Source: Methylobacteriaceae bacterium (GTDB taxonomy: Bacteria; Pseudomonadota; Alphaproteobacteria; Rhizobiales; Beijerinckiaceae). Taken from it: a DNA stretch of 64,000 nucleotides. A program made the translations under genes and the position numbers. Of this stretch, positions 10,058-18,104 are shown one piece after another (position 1 is the stretch's first letter; every line of letters begins with the position of its first letter). Where the stretch lies: positions 62,001 to 126,000 of the forward strand of contig JACKJE010000001.1 of NCBI GenBank assembly GCA_020638135.1, in the 5' to 3' direction. The notes beneath the pieces were generated by a model. It was not told where the DNA came from. It did no database searches and saw nothing but the letters and a program-made list of their open reading frames with translations.

Positions 10058-10732
10058 ATGAGTACTCAAGATACTACGAAATATTACGATGAAAAATATT
10101 TCTCAGAACAAAAATCTGTTGGGATGGCAAATGCAAATAATATAATTCAGTGGTTCGAGCCGCACGTATCCGATAATGATGTTGTTCTCGATTTCGGATG
10201 CGGAGGCGGGTACGTACTTTCAGCGTTGGTGTGCAGAATTCGTCATGGATTTGATGTGAATCAAATTGCACTTGAGCAGGCGAAAAAGCAGGGGCTGTTG
10301 ACTCACAGCGATTTATCCGAAATAGAATCGGAATCTTTGGACGTTGTGATTTCCAATAGCGCTATAGAGCATACGCCAACGCCATACGAAGATATTTGCA
10401 AATTGCGGAGTAAATTGAAGCCGGGTGGAAAGATAATATTCCGGGTTCCGCATGAGACAATAGGGTGGAGTTACGCGCAAGGAGATTGGAATTATCATTT
10501 GTTCACTTGGTCACCAATGGCGCTAGGTAATTTATTTCATGCGGCTGGCTTTTCAGACATATCGGTTGTTGTAGACAAAGAATTAACGCCAAGTTTTTTC
10601 CAATTTATCCGGAATCGATTCCTTCGTGGATTTATCGGTAAAGCATATCGTCTTCTTCGAATGGCTGCTGACGAGATGAATGTTCGGCGAATTGGTGTTG
10701 ATGGATATTGCGTGATCGTTGCAAAGAGGTAA
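10058..10732 (+). CDS. Class I SAM-dependent methyltransferase (AT-rich)
   Basis: A 224-residue methyltransferase of the type 11/23 kind. Motif I is VVLDFGCGGGYVL near residue 45, the acidic post-I residue lies in HGFDVNQIAL, and SLDVVISNSAIEHTPTPYEDICKLRSKLKPGGKIIFR covers motifs II-III. The ATG at 10058 has an AGGAG nine bases upstream, so I prefer it to the ATG at 10031. The gene is strikingly AT-rich compared with both neighbours and uses many AT-ending codons, which points to recent acquisition. About 240 bp before and 270 bp after it are non-coding. A sugar O-methyl or related modification is a reasonable guess from the locus. Confidence 0.85.
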   Translation: MSTQDTTKYYDEKYFSEQKSVGMANANNIIQWFEPHVSDNDVVLDFGCGGGYVLSALVCRIRHGFDVNQIALEQAKKQGLLTHSDLSEIESESLDVVISNSAIEHTPTPYEDICKLRSKLKPGGKIIFRVPHETIGWSYAQGDWNYHLFTWSPMALGNLFHAAGFSDISVVVDKELTPSFFQFIRNRFLRGFIGKAYRLLRMAADEMNVRRIGVDGYCVIVAKR

Positions 10733-10998
10733 GGTGTCTGGGCAAGCTGGCGCCTCGTCAATGCTTGGTCGGATATCGGGTGCAAAACATCCGGGAGATC
10801 GACTAAGTGTAACGCTGGCGATGCAGGGTGCGGCTCGCAAAAACCGCTTCGCGTATCGCGGAGAATAAGGCATTCGACCCAGGCAGAGGCTCGAACAAAT
10901 CTTACGCCACAGGCACATCGGAAGCGGTGCGGAAGTAGACAGCAACACAGCCGATCTCTAAGAGGATTGCTGTCTGAGGGCTGTATTGAGGTCTTGAT

Positions 10999-12141
10999 TT
11001 GACCGGATTGGCGATACCAGTTTTTTCGCTGAGCGCCGCCTACGAGGCGTACAGAACGGAATTGTCGCAGGCCTGCGACAGCGTCCTGTCCGGCGGCTGG
11101 TACATCAACGGCGCCAATGTCGCGGCGTTCGAGACGGAATTTGCAGCCGCGTTCGGATTGTCGAATGCGATCGGCGTGGCAAGCGGAACGGACGCTCTGA
11201 TTGTCGCCTTGCGCGCCTTCGATCTCGGGCCGGACGATCTGGTCTTCACGGTTTCGCATACCGCGGTTGCGACGGTCGCCGCCATCGAACTCGCCGGCGC
11301 GAGCCCGGTTCTCGTCGACATCGATCCGCGCGCCTGTTGCATCGATCCTGACAAGCTTGAATCCGCGATTCTCGCGGCGAAAGCCGAAGGCGCGCGCCCG
11401 CGTGCGGTCGTAGCCGTCCATATCTACGGCCATCCTGCGCCGATCGACGCTCTGCTCGACATCTGCAGGCGGCATGACCTGTTGCTGATCGAAGACTGCG
11501 CTCAGGCGCACGGCAGTCGGTGGCGAGACGCGTCTGTGGGAACCTACGGCGACGCCGCCTGCTTTAGCTTCTATCCGACCAAGAATCTCGGCGCGTTCGG
11601 CGACGCGGGAGCGGTCAGCTTTCGCGATCCGGCGAAAGCGGAGATGGCGCGCGCAATTCGCGAATACGGCTGGCGGCGCAGATACGTTTCGGACATATGT
11701 GGCATGAACTCCCGCCTCGACGAGTTGCAGGCGGCGCTGCTGCGGGTGCGCCTGCGCCATTTGAACGGCGAACTGTCGCGGCGCAGGGCGATTGCGTCGA
11801 TCTATGATGAAATTCTGTCGTGTAAGGTCGCGACGCCGAAGACCGCCGAGGGCGCGACGCATTCATATCATCTCTACGTTATCGATGTAGACGATCGGGA
11901 CGGGCTTGCCACAAGGCTCGCGGAAGCGGGGATTGGCACTGGCGTGCATTATCCCGTGCCGATCCACCTGCAACCTGCCTATCTCGGCCGCGTGCGCGTT
12001 GGGCCGGGCGGCCTGCCGGTCACCGAACGCATGGCTGGCCGAGTGTTGAGCCTGCCGATGTTTCCGTTTCTGTCTGATCAGGAATGCGAGACCGTCGCGC
12101 GCGCGGTGATCGCGGGCCTTCAGGCGGGGCCGCGCGCATGA
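10999..12141 (+). CDS. DegT/DnrJ/EryC1/StrS family aminotransferase (sugar 3- or 4-aminotransferase)
   Basis: A 380-residue PLP enzyme that aminates a nucleotide-linked keto sugar. Family marks are LSGGWYINGANVAAFETEFA, GVASGTDALIVALRA, DIDPRACCIDP, EDCAQAHG, and the PLP-lysine motif FSFYPTKNLGAFGDAGAV. The C-terminal GIGTGVHYPVPIHLQPAY and LPMFPFLSDQE are typical. Translation starts at TTG 10999 with TGAGG just upstream. With rfbA and the FdtA-like isomerase nearby, the best guess is an FdtB/QdtB-type 3-aminotransferase. The stop codon overlaps the next gene's ATG (ATGA), so the two are translationally coupled. Confidence 0.92.
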   Translation: MTGLAIPVFSLSAAYEAYRTELSQACDSVLSGGWYINGANVAAFETEFAAAFGLSNAIGVASGTDALIVALRAFDLGPDDLVFTVSHTAVATVAAIELAGASPVLVDIDPRACCIDPDKLESAILAAKAEGARPRAVVAVHIYGHPAPIDALLDICRRHDLLLIEDCAQAHGSRWRDASVGTYGDAACFSFYPTKNLGAFGDAGAVSFRDPAKAEMARAIREYGWRRRYVSDICGMNSRLDELQAALLRVRLRHLNGELSRRRAIASIYDEILSCKVATPKTAEGATHSYHLYVIDVDDRDGLATRLAEAGIGTGVHYPVPIHLQPAYLGRVRVGPGGLPVTERMAGRVLSLPMFPFLSDQECETVARAVIAGLQAGPRA

Positions 12142-13154
12142 ACGTCTACTGCACGTATTTCGATCATCGCTACGTCGATCGCGGCGTTACGATGATCCGC
12201 TCGTTGCGGCGCGTGGACCCGGATTGCCGCGTATACGTCCTGTGTCTCTCGGCCGAATGCTTCGACGTGCTCTCGGAACTGGCCGAACCCGGCGTCGCGC
12301 TGATGACGCTGGAGCAATTCGAGACGGACAATGCCGATCTCTTGGCGGTCAAGCCGACGCGTTCCCTTTTAGAGTACTATTTTACGCTCACCGGCGCGCT
12401 GACGCATCACCTGTTGCAGACGGTCGCGCCGGGCGCGTTCGTCACCTACCTCGACGCAGATCTGATGTTCTATTCGGATCCCGGCCCGATTTTCGCGGAA
12501 ATGAGCGTCGGCTCGATGGGCTTCACGCCACACAATTTTCGTTGGCGCATGGCGAAGCTCGAGCGTTATGGGCGTTACAATGTGGGGTGGACGTCGTTTC
12601 GCGCCGACGAAAATGGCATCGCCGGCGCCAAGTTCTGGCGTGACCGCAGCATCGAGTGGTGTCACGACTATGTCGATGGCGATCGTTTCGCGGATCAGAA
12701 ATATCTGGACCAGATCGCCGCGTCTTTTCCTGGAGTGGTCGAGATCAAGACGCCGGGCGTCAACGTAGCGCCCTGGAATTTTGCGCATTTCAGGATGACG
12801 CAGGCCGCCGACGGCAAAATCCTGGTTGACGGCGTCAACCCTCTCGTCTTCTTCCACTTCCACGGTCTGAAGCCCGATGGCGGCAGATATTTCGTGAATC
12901 ATCTTGCCTACCTTGAGGGCTTTCCTGCTTTCGTCCGGGACAATCTCTACATTCCCTATCTGAAGGCGTTGCAGCGCACGCGCGAGGAGATCAGACGTCT
13001 GCCTGGCATGGCGGCCAGGCAGGAGGCGCATCTCGGCCGCGGCTCCAGTGAGGACAGCGCAGCGCATCGCAAGCTGACGTCCGTGCGTGCGCGGGTGACG
13101 CGATCGGCCGCGATCGCGCTCGGACACTACCTGAGCGACGCAGACCTGAACTGA
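12138..13154 (+). CDS. Putative glycosyltransferase (GT-A fold, DxD)
   Basis: A 338-residue protein starting at the ATG that overlaps the aminotransferase stop. The N-terminus (MNVYCTYFDHRYVDRGVTMIRSL) followed by strands and the DxD-like TYLDADLMFYSDP near residue 105 is the layout of GT8-like GT-A transferases, where the aspartates bind a metal-nucleotide sugar. YNVGWTSFRADENG and DQKYLDQIAASFPG are also common in putative LPS glycosyltransferases. The tail after residue 290 is Arg-rich. It belongs to the same operon as the aminotransferase and probably adds a sugar to the repeat unit; specificity is unknown. Confidence 0.75.
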   Translation: MNVYCTYFDHRYVDRGVTMIRSLRRVDPDCRVYVLCLSAECFDVLSELAEPGVALMTLEQFETDNADLLAVKPTRSLLEYYFTLTGALTHHLLQTVAPGAFVTYLDADLMFYSDPGPIFAEMSVGSMGFTPHNFRWRMAKLERYGRYNVGWTSFRADENGIAGAKFWRDRSIEWCHDYVDGDRFADQKYLDQIAASFPGVVEIKTPGVNVAPWNFAHFRMTQAADGKILVDGVNPLVFFHFHGLKPDGGRYFVNHLAYLEGFPAFVRDNLYIPYLKALQRTREEIRRLPGMAARQEAHLGRGSSEDSAAHRKLTSVRARVTRSAAIALGHYLSDADLN

Positions 13155-13182
13155 TCCACAATACCGGCCTGAGCTGAAGCGA

Positions 13183-13926
13183 ATGAGTCCTGTTATCTTG
13201 AACCTGGGATGCGGCTCCAAGACGGCGGCGGGCTGCGTGAACATCGACTGGTCCCTCTATGCCGTATTGCAGCGCCGTCCGGCTCTCAGGAAAGCGATCG
13301 AGCCGTTTATCGGCCATCAGCGGCGTGCGAGGCTGGATGGCATGGCCGGCGACGTGATGGCGCACAATCTTCGCCGTGGAATTCCTTTTGCGGACAATTC
13401 GGTCGACGCTGTCTTCCACTCGCATATGATCGAACATATCGATCGTGAATTCGTGGAGCCGTTCTTCCGAGAGGTCGCTCGCGTTCTGCGGCCAGGGGGC
13501 GTGCATCGGTTCGCAACCCCGGATTTCGGCCAACTCGGCCATCTCTATGTCAGTTCGCTCGACGCGCTCGCACAGCGCCCGGAAGCCTCCGACGCCGAGT
13601 TGATCGCGCATGAGGCGCGGATCGCGGAAATGATCGAGCAATCCGTGCGTCGGGACGCCGGATCAGCCGCCGGGCAGGGCAGGGCGCGGCGGACGATTGA
13701 GCGCATTCTGGTCGGAGACGCGCGCCGGCGCGGCGAGACCCACCAGTGGGCGTGGGATGAATTCAATTCCCGCCTCGCGCTCCGCAGGTCCGGCTTCGTC
13801 GGGATCGAGAAGAAATCGATGGATCGGAGCGATATTCCGGGCTGGGCGGCGTTCGGGCTCGAACGCGACGAGGCCGGCGGCGAATACAAGCCGGGATCGT
13901 TGTACATGGAATGCAGGAAACCCTAG
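13183..13926 (+). CDS. Class I SAM-dependent methyltransferase
   Basis: A 247-residue protein beginning MSPVILNLGCGSKTAAGCVNID, where the N-terminal GxGxx loop is methyltransferase motif I and the acidic residue of VNID sits at the end of strand two. FADNSVDAVFHSHMIEHIDREFVEPFFREVARVLRPGG gives motifs II-III. A DUF4214-free C-terminal half with YKPGSLYMECRK ends the protein. It follows the glycosyltransferase by 28 bp and precedes rfbA, so it probably methylates a sugar intermediate or the growing glycan. It is GC-rich, unlike the AT-rich methyltransferase at 10 kb. Confidence 0.87.
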   Translation: MSPVILNLGCGSKTAAGCVNIDWSLYAVLQRRPALRKAIEPFIGHQRRARLDGMAGDVMAHNLRRGIPFADNSVDAVFHSHMIEHIDREFVEPFFREVARVLRPGGVHRFATPDFGQLGHLYVSSLDALAQRPEASDAELIAHEARIAEMIEQSVRRDAGSAAGQGRARRTIERILVGDARRRGETHQWAWDEFNSRLALRRSGFVGIEKKSMDRSDIPGWAAFGLERDEAGGEYKPGSLYMECRKP

Positions 13927-14004
13927 GACCGCATGTCGTTCGACTGACATGCGGCGGCAGTGTATTCAATCGGAATTGGCCAAGAAGAATTCCGGGACGC
14001 GAAC

Positions 14005-14889
14005 ATGGCGAACAGACGCAAGGCGATTATCCTTGCCGGCGGGGCTGGAACGAGGCTTCACCCGTTGACGGCTTATCTGACCAAGCAGCTCTTGCCGGTC
14101 TACGACAAGCCGATGGTGTACTACCCGCTCACGACCGTCATGCTGGCGGGCGTGAAGGACATTCTGATCATTGCGGCCCCCGAGCACGAGCAGATGTTTC
14201 GTCGCCTGCTCGGCGACGGCGCGCAATGGGGGCTCAATCTGCAGTACGCGGTCCAGCCGGAGCCGAAAGGCATCGCGCAAGCCTTCCTGATCGGGCGCGA
14301 GTTCCTTGCGGGCGATCCATGCATTCTCGTCCTCGGAGACAACATCTTCTACGGCGACGAGCTGAGCGCGATGATGCGCCGCGCGGCCGCGAAGTTCGAT
14401 GAAGCCTGCGTATTCGCCTGCCGCGTCGAGGACCCCGAGCGTTACGGCGTCGTCGAATTCGGACCCGACGGCCGGCCAGTCTCGATTGTCGAGAAGCCGT
14501 CGGCGCCGAAGTCGCATTTCGCGGTCACCGGCCTTTATTTCTATGACGGCTCCGTGTCCGATGTCGCCGCTTCCATGCGGCCTTCGGGGCGCGGCGAACT
14601 CGAGATCACCGACGTCAACGAGCATTATCTGAAGGCCGGCAAACTGCATGTCGAGCGTATGGGGCGCGGCTTCGCCTGGTTCGACGCCGGCACGCACGAT
14701 TCTTTGCTCGACGCCGCGGAATTCATTCGCGTCGTCGAGAAGCGCCAGGGTTTGAAAATCGGTTGTCCGGAGGAAGTGGCCTACCGCATGGGTTTCATCG
14801 ACCGGCCGCAATTGTCGGTGCTCGCCGGCGGTCTCGCAAAAAGCACTTACGGCCAATATCTGGCCTCGATGCTCGCCGAGGCGCCCTGA
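14005..14889 (+). CDS. rfbA: Glucose-1-phosphate thymidylyltransferase
   Basis: A 294-residue enzyme (the usual size for RmlA) that makes dTDP-glucose from dTTP and glucose 1-phosphate, the entry to dTDP-deoxysugars. It begins RKAIILAGGAGTRLHPLT, the nucleotide-binding signature, followed by KQLLPVYDKPMVYYPLTTVMLAG. LGDNIFYGD, RVEDPERYGVVEF, SIVEKPSAPKSHFAVTGLYFYD and LEITDVNEHYL are family hallmarks, and the C-terminus carries GFAWFDAGTHDSLLDAAEF. I chose the ATG at 14005; an upstream GTG would add 15 residues without similarity. rmlB, rmlC and rmlD are not in this window, so the dehydratase step must be encoded elsewhere. Confidence 0.96.
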   Translation: MANRRKAIILAGGAGTRLHPLTAYLTKQLLPVYDKPMVYYPLTTVMLAGVKDILIIAAPEHEQMFRRLLGDGAQWGLNLQYAVQPEPKGIAQAFLIGREFLAGDPCILVLGDNIFYGDELSAMMRRAAAKFDEACVFACRVEDPERYGVVEFGPDGRPVSIVEKPSAPKSHFAVTGLYFYDGSVSDVAASMRPSGRGELEITDVNEHYLKAGKLHVERMGRGFAWFDAGTHDSLLDAAEFIRVVEKRQGLKIGCPEEVAYRMGFIDRPQLSVLAGGLAKSTYGQYLASMLAEAP

Positions 14890-14890
14890 C

Positions 14891-15115
14891 ATGGCGCATG
14901 ATCTCCTGAACCGGGGCAATGCTCGCGCGGCCGGCGACGCCTGCGAGATTGACATTGTGGTCCCGACTGCGCGCGATGAACGTCGCGGCGGGACCGTAGA
15001 TCGGCGACACGCCGACCAAGCCGGTCGGCGGCAGATTCCTGACGGCTCGCTTTTCCGACGGTTGACGGCCGAAATTTCCGGCGCGGCCGTCACCAAGCCG
15101 GTCCGCGTGGCATGA
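14891..15115 (+). CDS. Doubtful 74-residue frame coupled between rfbA and the FdtA-like gene
   Basis: An ATG one base after the rfbA stop opens a 74-residue frame whose TGA overlaps the ATG of the next gene (ATGA). The position is exactly that of a translationally coupled operon gene, but the sequence is Arg/Ala/Asp-rich and I recognise no family in any of the three frames. It may be a real small protein, a leader, or the relic of a lost gene that keeps ribosomes moving to the next start. Confidence 0.3.
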   Translation: MAHDLLNRGNARAAGDACEIDIVVPTARDERRGGTVDRRHADQAGRRQIPDGSLFRRLTAEISGAAVTKPVRVA

Positions 15116-15528
15116 GCGCCCTGAGCCGGTGCGGCATGCGCGAGATTCCTGTCCGTCGGGATGAACGCGGCGCGCTTTGCTTCGTGGAATCCGAGCGGCA
15201 CGTCCCATTTCAAATCCAGCGCATCTTCTGGCTGTTTGACCTCGCGCCCGGCGTCGCGCGCGGCGGACATGCGCATCGCGCTCATCATCAGTTCCTGGTC
15301 GCAATTGGTGGGGGCTTCAGGGTCGTTGCGCGCGCCGGCGGCGAAACCGCCGCCTATTTTCTGACGCCGGGCGCCGGCGGTCTCTACGTGCCGCCGGGCA
15401 TCTGGCTCGATCTCGACCAGTTCGACAGCCGCGCCGTATGCTGCGTCTTCACGTCGCACAATTACGATGAAGCAGACTATATCAGGGATTGGGATGAGTT
15501 TGCCGCCAATAGCGAGACAAGGGCGTGA
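15112..15528 (+). CDS. Sugar 3,4-ketoisomerase, FdtA/WxcM-like cupin
   Basis: A 138-residue single-cupin protein. RIFWLFDLAPGVARGGHAHRAHHQFLVAIGG contains the conserved GxHAHxxxxQ core of the FdtA/QdtA/WxcM-C family. YVPPGIWLDL and CCVFTSHNYDEADYIRDWDEF complete the signature. FdtA-type enzymes isomerise dTDP-4-keto-6-deoxyglucose to the 3-keto sugar, the substrate of a DegT 3-aminotransferase. Here rfbA lies upstream and a DegT gene at 11-12.1 kb, which together suggest a dTDP-3-amino-3,6-dideoxyhexose. Translation may start at 15112 (ATGA overlap) or at the ATG at 15136. Confidence 0.88.
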   Translation: MSALSRCGMREIPVRRDERGALCFVESERHVPFQIQRIFWLFDLAPGVARGGHAHRAHHQFLVAIGGGFRVVARAGGETAAYFLTPGAGGLYVPPGIWLDLDQFDSRAVCCVFTSHNYDEADYIRDWDEFAANSETRA

Positions 15529-15624
15529 GGCGAAGCGCGCTCGAGTTGGGGGCTCCTGGTCCTGACGTGCGCGAGCGGATGCGGCCAACAGGCCGCAACG
15601 GACGCATCGCATATGCTTCGGCGT

Positions 15625-16329
15625 TCAGGAAACCAGACGGTCGAGCCCGGGTGGCAGGGCCGAATTGTCGAACATCGGACGAAACAGCCGGTCGGGATCC
15701 ATCAACGCGCCCAGGCCGCCGCGTTCCAATCCGATCCATGCCATGCCTGCGACCGCGAGCATCGCCAATGCGAGCAAGAGCATCCGCCTGCGGCGGCGAC
15801 GGTGGCGGGCCGAGCGACGGCCTCCCGAGATCACCGATGTTGCGAAGAATGGCGCGCGCACGGTTGGCATCGAAGCGCGTGGCCGTAGAGGCGCGGATGC
15901 TTCGAGGCTCAAGTCGTACCTGACGCGACTTTCGGGGGAGCCCAGCGTTTCCCAAGCCTTCAGGACGCGGTCGAAATAGACCTGATGTTCAATGCTGCTC
16001 CGGTGGTCCGGATGAAGCCAGCGCAAGAGCAGGCCCATGTTTGTTCTGAGAACGTCGCGGCTTGCGTCGGACGGCGCGCCGAGGGTGCGATAGGCGGATG
16101 CCTGCGGACTGAACATGGCCTGCTTTACGAAATATTCCGCGGCTTCGCGGATGATTTCGATCGGACGCCCGGTCCGCTGCACAGCCTGCGCTTCGGCCGC
16201 CGCATCGCGCGCCAGAAGGCGCAGCAGAAAATCGATGTCGCAGGGCAGGGGCGCGGTTTGCAACGCGCGGCCTCCCGCCGGTAGCAGGAACAAATGTATT
16301 GCCTGTTCGAGCGCCGCTTTCTTGGGCAT
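15625..16329 (-). CDS. J-domain protein with C-terminal membrane anchor
   Basis: A 234-residue protein of unusual layout. An N-terminal helical region of about 75 residues precedes a compact J-like domain: AYRTLGAPSDASRDVLR, then LLLRWLHPDH with the diagnostic His-Pro-Asp at residues 106-108, then FDRVLKAWETLGSPESRVRYD. A very basic linker (HRRRRRR) leads into one hydrophobic helix at about 190-204. The HPD tripeptide normally stimulates DnaK ATPase, so this may recruit DnaK to the inner membrane. It is co-oriented with the CpsB/CapC phosphatase gene, 53 bp downstream of it, and may share its transcript. There is no Gly/Phe or zinc-finger region, so it is not DnaJ itself. Confidence 0.75.
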   Translation of the reverse strand: MPKKAALEQAIHLFLLPAGGRALQTAPLPCDIDFLLRLLARDAAAEAQAVQRTGRPIEIIREAAEYFVKQAMFSPQASAYRTLGAPSDASRDVLRTNMGLLLRWLHPDHRSSIEHQVYFDRVLKAWETLGSPESRVRYDLSLEASAPLRPRASMPTVRAPFFATSVISGGRRSARHRRRRRRMLLLALAMLAVAGMAWIGLERGGLGALMDPDRLFRPMFDNSALPPGLDRLVS

Positions 16330-16382
16330 GTGTCTGGCTGCCCCAAGGCTCTCCGTTCTAATGTGGCCGCTGCACGGCTCGC

Positions 16383-17252
16383 TTACCGAAAGAGTTGCCG
16401 CATCCAGCGTGAGATGCCGCCGTCTCCCATCCGATCATGCTGGTCCGAACGCGCGGCGCGATATTTCCTTTGGCCGGAGCGAGCCGGCATTTCGTCGCGG
16501 CCTTCAAGCTGCGCAACCGGCGGCGCAGGAAGGGAGCCCGGCAAATCGTTGTTCAGGATGCCGTACGGGCGCGTCACAACCAGATGGTACGCCTCGTCGT
16601 CGCCGACCAGGCGGCGGGCGGCGTCCCAGCCTTCGGCCAGAACCGGCGACCTGTGCCCGACGTTGTGCGTGTCGCTGGCGAGAATGTGCACGAGACCGTC
16701 GCAGAGCATCTTCTCGGCCCAGTATTTCGCGCGACTTCCGAACGAGCCCGTCAGAGACCCCGCGGTGATCTGCATCCACACGCCCGAATCGAAAAGCCTG
16801 CGCATGAGATCGTAGTGTTGCTGGATCCAGGAAAGCCGTTCCGGATGCGTGAAGACGGGCACGTAGCCGGCTGTCAGGAGTTGAAAGAAGCACTCGTCCG
16901 CGTGCACCGGCGCAACGTGATGCGGCAGTTCGAGCAGGATGTAGCGCGTGTCGTGCAGGGTCAGGACGCGGCCCGAGCGGATCGCCCCCACGAGGTCGGG
17001 CGCGATGTGCACATCGGCGCCGGTCACGAGGTGCAGGGGGATTTCCAGTTCGTTGAGCGTCTTCTGCAGATTGGCGACGCTTTGCCTGATTTGCGGCCCG
17101 CTGTTGTTCCATACGCCGGGCATGATGTGGGGCGTGCAGGCCAGCACCGTTACTCCGTTGGCGACCGAGGCCCTGGCCATTGCGACGGACATTTCCAGAT
17201 TCGGCGCGCCGTCGTCGATGCCGGGAAGAATATGCGAATGGAGATCAATCAT
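16383..17252 (-). CDS. CpsB/CapC family tyrosine-protein phosphatase (PHP fold)
   Basis: A 289-residue metal-dependent phosphatase of the polymerase-and-histidinol-phosphatase fold, the kind that dephosphorylates Wzc-like tyrosine autokinases and so tunes polysaccharide export. The start MIDLHSHILPGIDDGAPN holds the first two metal histidines. CTPHIMPG, GADVHI, HPERLSWIQ and ILASDTHNVGHRSP supply the other ligands. I start at the ATG at 17252, right at the HSH motif, as in the family; an upstream ATG adds 11 residues. No tyrosine kinase domain is seen in this window (the Wzz-like gene at 54-56 kb lacks one), so its substrate lies elsewhere. The C-terminal 30 residues are Arg-rich. Confidence 0.9.
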   Translation of the reverse strand: MIDLHSHILPGIDDGAPNLEMSVAMARASVANGVTVLACTPHIMPGVWNNSGPQIRQSVANLQKTLNELEIPLHLVTGADVHIAPDLVGAIRSGRVLTLHDTRYILLELPHHVAPVHADECFFQLLTAGYVPVFTHPERLSWIQQHYDLMRRLFDSGVWMQITAGSLTGSFGSRAKYWAEKMLCDGLVHILASDTHNVGHRSPVLAEGWDAARRLVGDDEAYHLVVTRPYGILNNDLPGSLPAPPVAQLEGRDEMPARSGQRKYRAARSDQHDRMGDGGISRWMRQLFR

Positions 17253-17284
17253 GAATATTGCCGTTGCTTTGATGCGGCCGGACA

Positions 17285-17314
17285 CTGCGTGCTTCGTGAT
17301 ACGGAAGCACGCAG
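17285..17314. repeat. Perfect 11-bp inverted repeat (hairpin) ahead of the CpsB-like gene
   Basis: CTGCGTGCTTC is followed after eight bases by its exact complement GAAGCACGCAG. It lies between the ClpP-like gene and the CpsB-like gene, 33 bp upstream of the latter's start on the minus strand. No T-run follows on either strand, so it is not a classic intrinsic terminator. It may be a leader hairpin or an operator. Confidence 0.5.
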
Positions 17315-17419
17315 CCCTAACACGCTTGACGACCGGTTTGAAGATCGATGCGCGCTGACGTGCTCGTCAATCGTCTTGGGTGGCCTCTGCTTTCTGACCC
17401 ACGCCCGCCCATTTTTGCC

Positions 17420-18085
17420 TCAATAGCGATCCGACGCGAGTTTCCAGCGGTCGATCTCGTCGCGCGTGAGGATGTGCATCGTGCCGGAATCATACTTCTC
17501 CGCGACGCGGACGAGGTCGCCGCTCACCCCCATCTTCTGCGCATAATGCGCGACGAGATCGAGCAGACTTCCATCGTCGTGCGATCGTTCGCTGCCGAGG
17601 CCGAACAAGCCTCCTGGACTGTCTGAATACATGCGGTGGATCCCGACGGAGGCGCCGTTCGGCGCCACGCGCCGCACCCCGCCCATGAACGCGTAGACGC
17701 ACGCCGACAGGCACCGCCCCGCCCCCATGCGCACGGCGCCCTGCGCGTCGAAGGCCTGGCTCGCAATTGCGACGTCAGCCTTCACCCGTCGAAAAGCCTG
17801 GCCGAGCCGCATTGCGCCAACAACATTGCCGCCGGACGAATTCAGGAACACCAGCACGCCGTCGCCGCGATCGACCGCAGCGACAAACGCTTCGAATCTC
17901 GCGGCTGAATCCAGTTCGATCGACCCGTCGGCCGCAACCGCCACAGGGCACGTGCGCCTGCACCAGTCGCGCGCGTCGATCGGCACGAAGGCGAATTCCA
18001 TCGCTCGCGCCGCCGGCGCAAGGCCAACCGCACAGAGCAGGGCAAGCAATGCAACCGCCCGGTGCACAGAGGAGCGCAATTTCAT
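17420..18085 (-). CDS. Exported ClpP/crotonase-fold protein (putative serine protease-like)
   Basis: A 221-residue protein starting MKLRSSVHRAVALLALLCAV, a clear signal peptide ending near AARA. The mature part has the ClpP-like pattern: VLVFLNSSGGNVVGAMRLGQAFR, then GRCLSACVYAFMGGVRRVA, where the Ser of LSAC is in the place of the ClpP nucleophile, then GASVGIHRMY with the candidate catalytic His. Four cysteines (CRRTC and CLSAC) may form disulfides, which fits export. Such proteins are common but uncharacterised in alphaproteobacteria. It is co-oriented with the phosphoesterase gene upstream (19 bp gap). Confidence 0.7.
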   Translation of the reverse strand: MKLRSSVHRAVALLALLCAVGLAPAARAMEFAFVPIDARDWCRRTCPVAVAADGSIELDSAARFEAFVAAVDRGDGVLVFLNSSGGNVVGAMRLGQAFRRVKADVAIASQAFDAQGAVRMGAGRCLSACVYAFMGGVRRVAPNGASVGIHRMYSDSPGGLFGLGSERSHDDGSLLDLVAHYAQKMGVSGDLVRVAEKYDSGTMHILTRDEIDRWKLASDRY

Positions 18086-18104
18086 TGGTTCCGAGCCAAG
18101 CATG

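Noticed and set aside
10733..10998. Possible remnant gene between the AT-rich methyltransferase and the DegT gene
   Set aside because: A short reading (HPGDRLSVTLAMQG) looks slightly protein-like but is broken by stops and too short to assign.
13966..15612. A 548-codon minus-strand open frame over rfbA and the cupin
   Set aside because: It is rich in Arg/Ala with no motifs and lies opposite two clearly real genes.
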